This document shows, one piece after another, positions 10,460-18,175 of a stretch of DNA of 64,000 nucleotides. The stretch lies in NCBI RefSeq assembly GCF_011764425.1, contig NZ_BLPF01000001.1:4517001-4581000 (forward strand), in the 5' to 3' direction. Under the pieces are notes generated by a model. The model was not told the DNA's origin. It did no database searches and saw only the letters and a list, made by a program, of their open reading frames with translations. This DNA comes from Phytohabitans houttuyneae (GTDB lineage Bacteria; Actinomycetota; Actinomycetes; Mycobacteriales; Micromonosporaceae). The position numbers and the translations under genes are program-made. Position 1 is the stretch's first letter, and each line of letters starts with the position of its first letter.

Positions 10460-11244
10460 GACCGGGCGCCGGTGGGCTCGCGGCCGGCACCGGGCGGCCC
10501 GGCGAAGGCCTGCGCGATGTCCAGCCACTCGTCGGCCACCGACCCTGTCGCCACCAGCGCCAGGTCGGCACGGTGCCGCCGCTGCGTGACCAGCAGGCAG
10601 AAGTCGAGCGCCGGCCCGACGACGCGGTCGGTCGCCTCGTCCGGCCCGTACTCCCAGAGGCCGGAAGGCCCCACCAGCTCCACCCGGACCGGCGCCGTGG
10701 GCAGGTCGCGGCCGTTGACGAGGAAGCTGTGCCCGAGGGTACGGAAGCCGAGGTGGGCGATGTGCCGAAGCCGGTCGGTAGGGGCGCGGCGGTGGCCGAG
10801 GGTGTCCGCCACGTCCTGGCCGTGGGCCCAGGTCTCCATGATCCGCGCGGTGGCCATCGAGGCGCGCGACATCGACGTCCCGTACCACGGGAGCTTGGCG
10901 CTCGGCGGTGCGGCGGCGAGCGCCGAGGCGAGGGCGGCACGCCCGGTCCGCCACCGCTCGAGCAGCTCGGGCGGCGGGGCCAGGAAGCTTTCGGTCCCCC
11001 GGTCCACGAAGTGCTCCGGATCCTCGAACGCGGTGTTGAGCCCGGCGTAAAAGGCGTCGCGATCCGTGGCGGCCAGCGTCGCCATGTGGTCGGTCCAGGC
11101 GAGGTGCGCGATCTGATGCGCGATCGTCCAGCCTTCCGCCGGGGTCAGCCGCGCCCAGTGCGCCGCCGGCAGCGAGCCGACCCTGGCGTCGAGGTCGGCC
11201 GACTCGGCTTCGAGGTCGCTCAGGAGTCCGGCGAGGATGGACAT
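10456..11244 (-). CDS. TIGR03084-family DinB-like metal-binding protein
   Basis: A 262-residue protein of the DinB/maleylpyruvate isomerase-like four-helix family. The N-terminal helix bundle carries GWTIAHQIAHLAWTDH (about 36-51), where conserved His residues are typical metal ligands, and a further histidine in MMETWAHGQD-like IMETWAHGQD (about 125-134). Members labelled TIGR03084 recur in actinobacterial acyl-CoA operons; their reaction is not established. ATG at 11244 was chosen since it starts the first bundle helix. It follows the TetR gene after 13 bases and overlaps the AtuA-like gene by four. Confidence 0.8.
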   Translation of the reverse strand: MSILAGLLSDLEAESADLDARVGSLPAAHWARLTPAEGWTIAHQIAHLAWTDHMATLAATDRDAFYAGLNTAFEDPEHFVDRGTESFLAPPPELLERWRTGRAALASALAAAPPSAKLPWYGTSMSRASMATARIMETWAHGQDVADTLGHRRAPTDRLRHIAHLGFRTLGHSFLVNGRDLPTAPVRVELVGPSGLWEYGPDEATDRVVGPALDFCLLVTQRRHRADLALVATGSVADEWLDIAQAFAGPPGAGREPTGARS

Positions 11245-11257
11245 GCGTGCCTCCGCG

Positions 11258-11848
11258 TCACAGAAGGGTGGCCAACTGCCGCTTCCAGGCGGCGAGCAGC
11301 GCCGCGCGCCGCGCGGTGTCGTCGGAGAGCAGGTTTGCCACGCCGAGCCCGCGGAGCAGGTCGAGGGTGGCCTGCACGGCCTCGCGCACGCCCGGGGTGC
11401 GCTCGTCGGCACCGAGCAGCTCGACGGTCAGCCGGTGCATCTCCCGGCCGACCCGCGCCTCCAGCGGGACAAGTGCCGCGCGCAGCTCAGCGTCGGTGCG
11501 GGCGGCGATCCACACCTCCAGCGCGGCCACATAGAGCGGCCCGGTGAACGCCGCCGCCAGCATGTCGACCACCCCGTCGAGCCGCTGCGGGCCCGGTGGC
11601 AGGGAGGCAGCCTCGTTGCGGATCTCCTCGGCGCGGCGCTCGGCGAGGTGCTCGACGGCGGCCATGACGAGCGATGCCTTGGTCGGGTAGTGGTGCAGCT
11701 GCGCGCCGCGCGACACGCCCGCCATCGAGGCGACGACAGTGGTGGTCGTGCCCGACCAGCCGCGCTCGACGAGGCAGTCGACGGTCGCTTCGAGAAGGCG
11801 GGCCTGGGTGGCGCGACTGCGCTCCTGCTGCGGCATGCGTACCGGCAC
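11258..11848 (-). CDS. TetR-family transcriptional regulator of the carboxylase operon
   Basis: A 196-residue TetR repressor. The N-terminal DNA-binding part reads ATQARLLEATVDCLVERG, then the helix-turn-helix with SRGAQLHHYPTKASLV, the family YFxSKxxL-like motif in its YP(T)K form. The remaining helices should bind a ligand, perhaps an acyl-CoA intermediate (inference). GTG at 11848 is used; ATG at 11836 (four residues later) is equally possible. It is first in the leftward operon, and a palindrome at 11870-11895 just upstream is a good candidate for an autoregulatory operator. Confidence 0.85.
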   Translation of the reverse strand: MPVRMPQQERSRATQARLLEATVDCLVERGWSGTTTTVVASMAGVSRGAQLHHYPTKASLVMAAVEHLAERRAEEIRNEAASLPPGPQRLDGVVDMLAAAFTGPLYVAALEVWIAARTDAELRAALVPLEARVGREMHRLTVELLGADERTPGVREAVQATLDLLRGLGVANLLSDDTARRAALLAAWKRQLATLL

Positions 11849-11869
11849 CCCCACAGCGTGCCCTCCGGC

Positions 11870-11895
11870 AAACAAACAGTCAAGCCTGCTTGTTT
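11870..11895. promoter_or_regulatory. Palindromic operator upstream of tetR
   Basis: Two ten-base arms, AAACAAACAG and CTGCTTGTTT, are inverted with one mismatch around a six-base spacer; a nested CAAGC-CT-GCTTG palindrome lies at 11881-11892. The AT-rich arms stand out in GC-rich surroundings. Position 22 bases before the tetR start fits TetR autoregulation. Confidence 0.65.
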
Positions 11896-11937
11896 TGGAG
11901 CTGTTCAACCTTGAGCGTGGGATCGCTCAAGGTTTCG

Positions 11938-12615
11938 CTACACGCGGGCGCGACGGGCCAGGCGCTCCGGGTCGAGGATGATCACGCTCTTGCCGTCGAG
12001 CCGCAGCCAGCCGCGGGAGGCGAAGTCGGCGAGTGCCTTGTTGACCGTCTCGCGGGAGGCGCCGACAAGCTGGGCCAGCTCTTCCTGGGTCAGGTCGTGG
12101 GTCACCCGCAGCACGCCGCCGTCGCGGGTGCCGAAGCGGCCGGCCATCTGGAGCAGGTTTTTCGCCACCCGGCCGGGCACGTCGGTGAAGATCAGGTCGG
12201 CCAGCGCGTCGTTGGTCCGGCGCAGGCGCCGCGCCAGCACGCGCAGCAGCTGCTCGGCGATCTCCGGCCGGTTGTTGAGCCAGGGACGCAGGGCCTGCTT
12301 GCGCAGCCGGGCCAGGCGCGTGTCGGTGACCGCGGTCGCCGTGGCCGTGCGCGGACCCGGGTCGAAGAGCGACAGCTCGCCGAGCATGTCGGACGGGCCC
12401 ATGACCGAGATGAGGTTTTGCCGGCCGTCGGCCGCGCGCCGGCCGAGCTTGATCTTGCCGGACAGCACGATGTAGAGGCTGTCGCCGGGCTCGCCCTCGT
12501 TGAACACGACCTCACCCTTGCGGGTCTCGATCGTCTCCATCTCCTTGGCGAGTGCTTCCGCCGCCTCCGGGTCGACGCCCTGGAAGATCCCGCTGCGGGC
12601 CAACACCTCATCCAT
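11938..12615 (-). CDS. crp: Crp/Fnr-family transcriptional regulator
   Basis: A 225-residue cyclic-nucleotide-type regulator. The N-terminal cyclic-nucleotide-binding fold covers about 10-120, including the phosphate-binding-cassette-like segment [18 protein letters not shown] (about 78-95). The C-terminal winged helix contains [20 protein letters not shown] (about 165-184), the recognition helix. It most resembles M. tuberculosis Crp (Rv3676), and like that gene lies near nth and marP. ATG at 12615 is supported by GGAGG seven bases upstream. Divergent from cbiZ; no clear TGTGA-N6-TCACA site was seen in the intergenic region. Confidence 0.93.
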   Translation of the reverse strand: MDEVLARSGIFQGVDPEAAEALAKEMETIETRKGEVVFNEGEPGDSLYIVLSGKIKLGRRAADGRQNLISVMGPSDMLGELSLFDPGPRTATATAVTDTRLARLRKQALRPWLNNRPEIAEQLLRVLARRLRRTNDALADLIFTDVPGRVAKNLLQMAGRFGTRDGGVLRVTHDLTQEELAQLVGASRETVNKALADFASRGWLRLDGKSVIILDPERLARRARV

Positions 12616-12642
12616 CGCCGCACCTCCGCCTGCGCATATCTC

Positions 12643-12666
12643 CACTCGCCGGCGCACTCGCCGGCG
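12643..12666. repeat. Tandem 12-base direct repeat between crp and cbiZ
   Basis: CACTCGCCGGCG occurs twice without spacing (12643-12654 and 12655-12666) in the divergent crp/cbiZ promoter region. It could be a regulator site or slippage; nothing decides. Confidence 0.5.
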
Positions 12667-12743
12667 TGTTACGCGCGCAGTAAGTCTAGGCGCACCAGGG
12701 CGGGGACCGGGCGTGCACCCCCGGAATGTTGATCGGCGAGCCG

Positions 12744-12749
12744 TAGAGT
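12744..12749 (+). promoter_or_regulatory. Putative -10 element of a leaderless cbiZ promoter
   Basis: TAGAGT fits TANNNT and ends seven bases before ATG 12757, so the mRNA would start at the start codon. No ribosome binding site is present there. Confidence 0.45.
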
Positions 12750-12756
12750 GCGATGG

Positions 12757-13422
12757 ATGTCCCCGGAGCCGACGCTGACCGCCCGCCACGAGGACGGGCT
12801 GGAGATACCCCTGCTGGTGTGGCGGCTGGCCGAGCCGCTGCTGGCCATCTCGTCCGCCGCGCTGGGCGGCGGGATCGGCGTCCGCCACTGGGTCGTCAAC
12901 GCGACCGTGCCGATGTCGTACCGCCGCGACGACCCGGACGTCCACCTGACCGAGCTCGCCGCGCGCGAAGGGCTCGACGGGCCGGGCATCGGCCTGCTCA
13001 CGGGCGTCGACGTCGCCGAGGTCGTGTCCGCCGAGGATGGCGGGGTCCGTGCGTGGGCCACGGTCGGGCTCGGCGACCCGATCTGGGCGGCCGCCCCGCC
13101 CGCCGACGCGCCGGCCGCGCCCGGCACGGTCAACATCGTCGTGCGCGTGCCCGTCCGCCTCTCTGTCGCCGCACTGGTCAACGCCGCCGCCACGGCCACC
13201 GAGGCGAAGGCGCAGGCGCTGTGGGACCTCGGCCTCCCCGCCACGGGTACCTCGACCGACACCATCTCGATCCTGTGCGTGGCCGATGGACCCGAGGCGG
13301 CGTACGGCGGCCCGCGCTCGGAGTGGGGCGCGCCGCTCGCGCGGGCGGTGCACGCGGCCGTGCGAAAGGGAGGCGGCACCGGTCAGGGGTCCGGAATGCC
13401 CTGGTCAGACCGGCTTCTGTAG
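12757..13422 (+). CDS. cbiZ: Adenosylcobinamide amidohydrolase
   Basis: A 221-residue CbiZ-family protein, which hydrolyses adenosylcobinamide to adenosylcobyric acid so that scavenged corrinoids can re-enter cobalamin synthesis. Recognisable features are the N-terminal [14 protein letters not shown], the central [14 protein letters not shown] with the GDD-like cluster [15 protein letters not shown] near 84, and the C-terminal [19 protein letters not shown] typical of the family. ATG at 12757 agrees with a leaderless promoter. No other cobalamin gene is close, so it acts as a salvage gene on its own. A corrinoid riboswitch is not seen upstream. Confidence 0.85.
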   Translation: MSPEPTLTARHEDGLEIPLLVWRLAEPLLAISSAALGGGIGVRHWVVNATVPMSYRRDDPDVHLTELAAREGLDGPGIGLLTGVDVAEVVSAEDGGVRAWATVGLGDPIWAAAPPADAPAAPGTVNIVVRVPVRLSVAALVNAAATATEAKAQALWDLGLPATGTSTDTISILCVADGPEAAYGGPRSEWGAPLARAVHAAVRKGGGTGQGSGMPWSDRLL

Positions 13423-13447
13423 GTCGTCCGGGGTGGCGCGGGGAAGG

Positions 13448-13453
13448 TAAGGT
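13448..13453 (+). promoter_or_regulatory. Putative -10 element of a leaderless capA promoter
   Basis: TAAGGT fits TANNNT and ends nine bases before ATG 13463; the intervening bases are GC only, without a ribosome binding site better than GGGG. Confidence 0.35.
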
Positions 13454-13462
13454 CGCGGGGCG

Positions 13463-14653
13463 ATGCCCCCTCGACAGCAGTCCACCGGTCCCGGCCAGCA
13501 GCGGCGAAGCAGTGCCCTGCGGCCGGCCGCCGTCGTGCTCGCGGTCGCGGTCATGCTGCTCGGCGGCGGTGTGCTCGCCCTCGCCGCCACCCGCGAGTCG
13601 CCGGCCGCCCCGCAGTGGCGCGACAGCGCGCTCGCCGAGCCCTCGGGCCGGGCGGCCGCGCCGCCCTCCGGCGAGCCCGCCCCGCGCACCATCTCCATGT
13701 CGGCGACCGGCGACATCATCATGGGCAACGCGCCCGGCCGGCTCCCGCCGAACGGCGGGGAGGGCTTCTTCACGGCGGTGCGCGAGGCGCTCAAGGCCGA
13801 CCTCGTGATGGGCAACCTCGAGGAGCCGATCACCGACGACACCGGCACCGGCAAGTGCGGCCCGACGTCGAAAAACTGCTTCCAGTACCGGGTGCCGCCG
13901 TCATACGCCGGGCACCTGAAGGACGCCGGGTTCGAGCTGCTCAACCAGGCCAACAACCACGGGCACGACTACGGGCCGGCGGGCTACCGCAACACGCAGC
14001 GGGCGCTGGAGGACGTGGGGCTGAAGCACACCGGCGCGCCCGACCAGATCACCGTGATGGACGTCGAGGGTGTGCGGGTGGCCGTGGCCGGCTTCTCCTC
14101 GTACCCGTGGTCCAACCCGCTTGTCGACGTCGAAGCGGCCGCCGAGGTGGTGGAAAAGGCGGCCGGCCTGGCCGACATCGTGGTCGTGCAGGTGCACATG
14201 GGCGCCGAGGGCGCGGCCATGACGCACGTAAAGCCGGGCACCGAGATCTACCTCGGCGAAAACCGGGGCGATCCGATCAAGTTCGGGCGTGCGATGGTCG
14301 ACGCGGGCGCCGACCTGATCGTGGGACACGGGCCGCACGTGCTGCGGGCGATGGAGTTCTACAAGGGCCGTCTCATCGCGTACAGCCTGGGCAACTTCGC
14401 CGGTGGCGCCGGCACGCTCAACAAGAGCGGCGTGCTGGGGTTGGGCGGCGTGCTCAAGGTCTCGCTGGAGGCCGACGGCGGCTGGGGCGGCGGTCAGCTC
14501 ATCTCGACGTACCTCGACTCCGGTGGCAAGCCGGCCATCGACGACGAGCACCGGGGCGCGGCCGCGGTGAAGCGACTCAGCAAATCGGACTTCCCGTCCA
14601 CCGGTGCGACCCTTGACACGACCGGAAAGATCACTGCGCCCGGGGCCGCCTGA
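13463..14653 (+). CDS. CapA-family metallophosphatase-fold exported protein
   Basis: A 396-residue protein of the bacterial capsule synthesis protein (CapA/PGA_cap) family. A basic N terminus and one hydrophobic segment (about 20-43) anchor or export it; the enzyme domain spans about 72-380. Metal-site-like motifs of the calcineurin fold are visible: SATGDIIMG (about 74-82), NLEEPI (about 115), NQANNHGHDYG (about 160-170), VVVQVHMGAE (about 236) and VGHGPHVLRAME (about 288). In Bacillus CapA takes part in poly-gamma-glutamate capsule anchoring; in actinomycetes its role is unknown. The gene is alone between cbiZ and nth. Confidence 0.88.
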   Translation: MPPRQQSTGPGQQRRSSALRPAAVVLAVAVMLLGGGVLALAATRESPAAPQWRDSALAEPSGRAAAPPSGEPAPRTISMSATGDIIMGNAPGRLPPNGGEGFFTAVREALKADLVMGNLEEPITDDTGTGKCGPTSKNCFQYRVPPSYAGHLKDAGFELLNQANNHGHDYGPAGYRNTQRALEDVGLKHTGAPDQITVMDVEGVRVAVAGFSSYPWSNPLVDVEAAAEVVEKAAGLADIVVVQVHMGAEGAAMTHVKPGTEIYLGENRGDPIKFGRAMVDAGADLIVGHGPHVLRAMEFYKGRLIAYSLGNFAGGAGTLNKSGVLGLGGVLKVSLEADGGWGGGQLISTYLDSGGKPAIDDEHRGAAAVKRLSKSDFPSTGATLDTTGKITAPGAA

Positions 14654-14671
14654 GCTGTCGGTGGTCCGGCG

Positions 14672-14677
14672 TAGGCT
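14672..14677 (+). promoter_or_regulatory. Putative -10 element of a leaderless nth promoter
   Basis: TAGGCT fits TANNNT and ends six bases before GTG 14684, giving an mRNA that starts at the start codon. It would drive the nth-tlpA-Nudix unit. Confidence 0.45.
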
Positions 14678-14683
14678 TCGCGC

Positions 14684-15460
14684 GTGGCCCGTTCTGAGAG
14701 TGACCTTTCGCGCAAGCGCCGCGCGCGCAAGATGGGGCGGATCCTGGAGGAGACCCACCCCGACGCACACTGCGAGCTCAACCACGAGGGTCCCCTCCAG
14801 CTAGCCGTGGCGACGATCCTCTCCGCGCAGACCACCGACCAGCGGGTCAACGAGGTCACGCCAAAGCTGTTCGCCCGCTACACCACCGCCGCGGAGTATG
14901 CGGCGGCCGACCGCGCCGAGCTTGAGGAGCTGCTCAAGCCGACCGGCTTCTTCCGCAACAAGACCGACTCGCTGATGAAGCTGGGACAGGCGCTTGTCGA
15001 GCGGCACGGTGGCGAGGTCCCCGGCTCACTCGACGAGCTGGTCAAGCTCCCCGGCATCGGGCGCAAGACGGCAAACGTCATCCTCGGCAACGCGTTCGAC
15101 GTCCCAGGCATCACCGTCGACACGCACTTCCAGCGGCTCGTGCGGCGGTGGGAGTGGACCGAGGAGAGCGACCCCGTCAAGATCGAGCACGCGATCGGCG
15201 CGCTCTTCGACAAGCGCGACTGGACGATGCTCTCCCACCGCGTGATCTTCCACGGCCGCCGGGTCTGCCACGCCCGCAAGCCGGCCTGTGGAGCGTGCAC
15301 GCTTGCCAAGCTCTGCCCGTCCTTCGGCACCGGTCCCACCGAGGCGGCGGCCGCGGCCAAGCTGCTCAAGGGCCCCCGCGCCCGCGAGCTCGCCGTCGCC
15401 GCCGGCGTCGACCCTGACCTGGTCCCGGCCAATGCGATGGTGGCCACGGACGCACCGTGA
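14684..15460 (+). CDS. nth: Endonuclease III
   Basis: A 258-residue DNA glycosylase/AP lyase that removes oxidised pyrimidines in base excision repair. The helix-hairpin-helix is LPGIGRKTA with catalytic Lys128; the catalytic Asp is D146 in VDTHFQR. Four cysteines, 195, 202, 205 and 211, form the C-x6-C-x2-C-x5-C iron-sulphur site. The C-terminal extension of about 35 residues beyond the cluster is actinobacterial style. GTG at 14684 fits the promoter; a later ATG (Met17) would remove a basic leader. The stop overlaps the thioredoxin-like gene by four bases, as in the nth-Rv3673 order of M. tuberculosis. Confidence 0.96.
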   Translation: MARSESDLSRKRRARKMGRILEETHPDAHCELNHEGPLQLAVATILSAQTTDQRVNEVTPKLFARYTTAAEYAAADRAELEELLKPTGFFRNKTDSLMKLGQALVERHGGEVPGSLDELVKLPGIGRKTANVILGNAFDVPGITVDTHFQRLVRRWEWTEESDPVKIEHAIGALFDKRDWTMLSHRVIFHGRRVCHARKPACGACTLAKLCPSFGTGPTEAAAAAKLLKGPRARELAVAAGVDPDLVPANAMVATDAP

Positions 15461-16047
15461 TTCGATCTTTGCGGGTGGCGGCCGCGGTGCTCGTGCTGGC
15501 CGTTGCCGGATGTGATGGGTCCGACGGCTCGGCGCCGGCGGCTGAGCCCTCGCCACCTTTCGCCGACTGCGCCGGGCTGACCGCACCCCCGCCCTCAGCC
15601 GCGCCGGTCGCCCTGACGGGCGAGGGCGGGCCGCTGCCCGAGGTGGCGCTGCCGTGCTTCACCGGCGGGCAGGACATGGTGGTGAGCGCGATCCGCGGCC
15701 CGGCCATCGTCAACCTGTGGGGCTCGTGGTGCGGGCCCTGCCGCGAGGAGCTGCCCGCGTTCCAGCGCTTCGCCGAGCGGGCCGCCGGCAAGGTCACGGT
15801 CGTGGGGGTGGACACCCGCGACTCCCGGTCGGCGGCGAGCAGCCTGGCCGCGGACCTCGGCGTGACGTACCCCAACCTTTTCGACCCGTCCGAGCAGCTG
15901 CGCGCCAAGCTCGGCGTGACCGCGCTCCCGGCCACCCTGTTCGTCGACCGCGACGGGCGGGTGCGCCATCTCTACAACTCGACCGCGCTCGACGACGCCA
16001 CCCTCGCGACGCTGGCCGCGAGGCACCTCGGGGTGACGCTGCCGTGA
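15457..16047 (+). CDS. TlpA/ResA-like thioredoxin-fold lipoprotein
   Basis: A 196-residue lipoprotein with lipobox LAVAGC (Cys19) and a thioredoxin fold starting near residue 55. The redox motif is [13 protein letters not shown] (about 88-100) and the cis-Pro region is [10 protein letters not shown] (about 150-159). Two more cysteines (about 43 and 66) precede the fold. It probably reduces or oxidises extracytoplasmic thiols. GTG start overlaps nth by four bases and its stop overlaps the Nudix gene by four, so the three are one translationally coupled unit, matching Rv3674-Rv3672 of M. tuberculosis. Confidence 0.92.
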   Translation: MIRSLRVAAAVLVLAVAGCDGSDGSAPAAEPSPPFADCAGLTAPPPSAAPVALTGEGGPLPEVALPCFTGGQDMVVSAIRGPAIVNLWGSWCGPCREELPAFQRFAERAAGKVTVVGVDTRDSRSAASSLAADLGVTYPNLFDPSEQLRAKLGVTALPATLFVDRDGRVRHLYNSTALDDATLATLAARHLGVTLP

Positions 16048-16721
16048 GTGGGGCAAACGGGGCGCCCTCCTGGCTGGCGCCGCTGCTCGACCGGCTCGGC
16101 ACGGCCCGGGTCGAAGACTTCACGCGGCTGCCCACCCCCGAGGAGGGCGGCCGTGCCAGCGCCGTGCTCGTGCTCCTGGGAGAGCAGGGTGGCGAGCCCG
16201 ACGTGCTGATGCTCCAGCGGGCCGAGACGATGCGCAACCACGCCGGCCAGCCGGCCTTTCCCGGCGGGGCGAGCGACCCCGAGGACGCCGACGCCGCCGC
16301 AACCGCGCTGCGCGAGGCGGACGAGGAGGTGGGCCTCCACCCGGAGAGCGTCACGGTGCTCGCCCAGCTGCCTCCCCTGTGGATCCCGGTCAGCGACTTC
16401 GTGGTGACCCCGGTGCTGGCCTGGTGGCACGCTCCGCACGAGGTGCACCCGCGCGAGCCGGCCGAGGTGGCGCGGGTGGCCCGGCTGCCGGTGGCCGAGC
16501 TCGTCGACCCGGACAACCGGCTCATGATCCGGCACCCCAGCGGCTGGGTGGGGCCCGCGTTCCGCGTCCGGGGCATGCTCGTGTGGGGCTTCACCGGCGG
16601 CGTCCTGTCGGTGTTGCTGGACATGGGGGGCTGGGCCCGCCCGTGGCCACGGGACCGTGTCGCCGACCTTCCGAGGCCCGCGCCGCAGCCGACCCCGTCC
16701 GCGGGCGACGAGGTGGGCTGA
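16044..16721 (+). CDS. CoA-type Nudix hydrolase (NudL-like)
   Basis: A 225-residue Nudix protein. The box begins FPGGASDPED and ends LREADEEVGL (about 71-96), the form seen in CoA pyrophosphatases such as NudL and PCD1, with catalytic READEE. It would split CoA or a derivative into 3',5'-ADP and phosphopantetheine; the substrate is inferred from family only. GTG at 16044 overlaps the thioredoxin gene stop by four bases. It precedes marP after 47 bases, the order of Rv3672-Rv3671. Confidence 0.88.
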   Translation: MSGANGAPSWLAPLLDRLGTARVEDFTRLPTPEEGGRASAVLVLLGEQGGEPDVLMLQRAETMRNHAGQPAFPGGASDPEDADAAATALREADEEVGLHPESVTVLAQLPPLWIPVSDFVVTPVLAWWHAPHEVHPREPAEVARVARLPVAELVDPDNRLMIRHPSGWVGPAFRVRGMLVWGFTGGVLSVLLDMGGWARPWPRDRVADLPRPAPQPTPSAGDEVG

Positions 16722-16756
16722 CGCCGCGAGTCGCGCTCGGCGGTGGCCGGCCCCCG

Positions 16757-16762
16757 TACCCT
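16757..16762 (+). promoter_or_regulatory. Putative -10 element of a leaderless marP promoter
   Basis: TACCCT fits TANNNT and ends six bases before GTG 16769, so marP can be transcribed apart from the nth unit. Confidence 0.4.
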
Positions 16763-16768
16763 TGACGG

Positions 16769-17947
16769 GTGTCCGCCATCGATGTCGCTCTTGTCCTACT
16801 TATGGTGTTGTTCGCGATCAGTGGATACCGACAGGGCTTCGTCATTGGGGCACTGTCCTTCGCCGGCTTCTTCGGCGGGGCGCTGATCGGTCTGCAGCTC
16901 GGCCCGCTGGTGGCCCGGCAGTTCGCGGACGACGCCGTGCGCGTCGTCGTGTCACTGATCGCCATCTTCGGGCTCGCGGTGCTGGGGCAGGCGCTGGCCG
17001 GGTGGGTGGGCACACACCTGCGGCACGCCATCACCAGCCAGACGGGGCGCAGGCTGGACGACGCGGGCGGAGCGCTCGTCTCGGTGCTCGCGGTGCTGGT
17101 GGTCGCCTGGCTCGTGGCGGTGCCGCTCGGCTCGTCGTCGCTGCCGTGGCTGGCAAGTTCGGTGCGAAACAGCGCGCTCCTCGACGGCGTCAACCGCGTG
17201 ATGCCACAGCAGGCCCAGGCGCTGTCCGACGCCCTGCGCAACACGGTGGACACCCGTGGCTTCCCCGAGGTCTTCGGCAACCTGGCACCCACCCGCGCCC
17301 GCGAGGTGGCCGCACCCGACCCGCGGCTGGCCAACTCCCGCGTCGTGGTCAACTCCCGGCAGTCGGTGGTCAAGGTGCTCGGCTCCGCGCCGAGCTGCTC
17401 GCGGCGCATCGAGGGCTCCGGCTTCGTGTATGCGGCGGAGCGCGTCATGACCAACGCCCACGTGGTCGCCGGCACCAGGTCGGTCACGGTGGAGGTCGGC
17501 GACGAGCGGCTGGACGGCCGGGTGACCGTGTACGACCCCGACCGCGACCTGGCCGTCATTTACGTGCCCGGCCTCGACGCGCCGGTCATGCCGTTCGCCC
17601 CCCGCAAGGCCCCGACCAATGCGGACGCCATCGTGCTGGGCTTCCCGCTCGACGGGCCGTACAACGCCCAGTCCGCCAGGGTGCGCGACGTCGACGACAT
17701 CACCGGACCGGACATCTACAACTCCGGCGACGTGACCCGGGAGATCTACACGATCCGGGCACTCGTGCGCAGCGGCAACTCGGGCGGCCCGCTGGTCGCG
17801 ACCAACGGCCAGGTGCTGGGCGTCATCTTCGCGGCGGCGGCCGACGACCGAAACACCGGCTTCGCGGTCACGGCCCAGGAGGCCGCCCCGGTCGCCAACG
17901 CCGGGCAGAGCCGCACCCGCGCCACCACAACCGGCGACTGCACGTAG
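16769..17947 (+). CDS. marP: MarP-like membrane serine protease
   Basis: A 392-residue periplasmic protease tethered by four N-terminal membrane segments of CvpA type (about 2-21, 24-45, 58-80, 100-122). The chymotrypsin-like domain carries His231 in TNAHVVAG, Asp260 in DRDLAVI and Ser338 in RSGNSGGPL, close to the catalytic positions of M. tuberculosis MarP (Rv3671c), which protects against acid and cleaves the peptidoglycan hydrolase RipA. Cys210 and Cys391 sit where MarP has its activity-regulating disulphide. GTG at 16769 is the only good start and has a leaderless-type promoter. Confidence 0.94.
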   Translation: MSAIDVALVLLMVLFAISGYRQGFVIGALSFAGFFGGALIGLQLGPLVARQFADDAVRVVVSLIAIFGLAVLGQALAGWVGTHLRHAITSQTGRRLDDAGGALVSVLAVLVVAWLVAVPLGSSSLPWLASSVRNSALLDGVNRVMPQQAQALSDALRNTVDTRGFPEVFGNLAPTRAREVAAPDPRLANSRVVVNSRQSVVKVLGSAPSCSRRIEGSGFVYAAERVMTNAHVVAGTRSVTVEVGDERLDGRVTVYDPDRDLAVIYVPGLDAPVMPFAPRKAPTNADAIVLGFPLDGPYNAQSARVRDVDDITGPDIYNSGDVTREIYTIRALVRSGNSGGPLVATNGQVLGVIFAAAADDRNTGFAVTAQEAAPVANAGQSRTRATTTGDCT

Positions 17948-17987
17948 GGCCAGGCACCCTTCGCGGATCCGGAGCCAGCAGTTTCGA

Positions 17988-18047
17988 GCTGCCGCGATGT
18001 CCGTCGTGGTCCGGACCGTTGCTCCCGCGGCCCTCACCCTCCGCGGT
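17988..18047 (+). repeat. Dispersed 60-base repeat, copy A
   Basis: This stretch matches 35884-35942 at 53 of 60 positions with one single-base gap; all six substitutions are transitions. The shared core includes GTCCGTCGTGGTCC and GCTCCCGCGGCC. Both copies lie in intergenic gaps between convergent genes, same orientation, downstream of a rightward gene. The rest of this gap (17948-18175) is GC-rich non-coding DNA with the direct repeat listed next. It could be a transcription-termination or RNA element, or a mobile remnant. Confidence 0.7.
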
Positions 18048-18088
18048 CGGCCAGCTCTGGCCGGCCCGCGGCGGGCCGTCAGCTGCGG

Positions 18089-18159
18089 GTGCGGGGGCGG
18101 GCCGGGACTGCGGCGGTGGGTTTCAGCGGCGGTGCGGGGGCGGGCCGGGACTGCGGCGG
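18089..18159. repeat. Perfect 28-base direct repeat with 43-base period at the 3' end of mycP
   Basis: The same 28 bases begin at 18089 and at 18132. Both start GTGCGGGGGCGGG and end CTGCGGCGG. Related GGGCCGTCAGC words flank the array at about 18073 and 18170, the second reaching the mycP stop region. It looks like slippage-born expansion of GC-rich DNA. Confidence 0.75.
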
Positions 18160-18175
18160 CTGCGGCGGTGGGCCG

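Noticed and set aside
12616-12756. A Crp-type TGTGA-N6-TCACA operator upstream of crp
   Set aside because: No such palindrome is present; only a 12-base direct repeat was found.
17948-18175. Coding content in the marP-mycP gap
   Set aside because: Open frames there are products of the GC-rich repeats and have no start or domain support.
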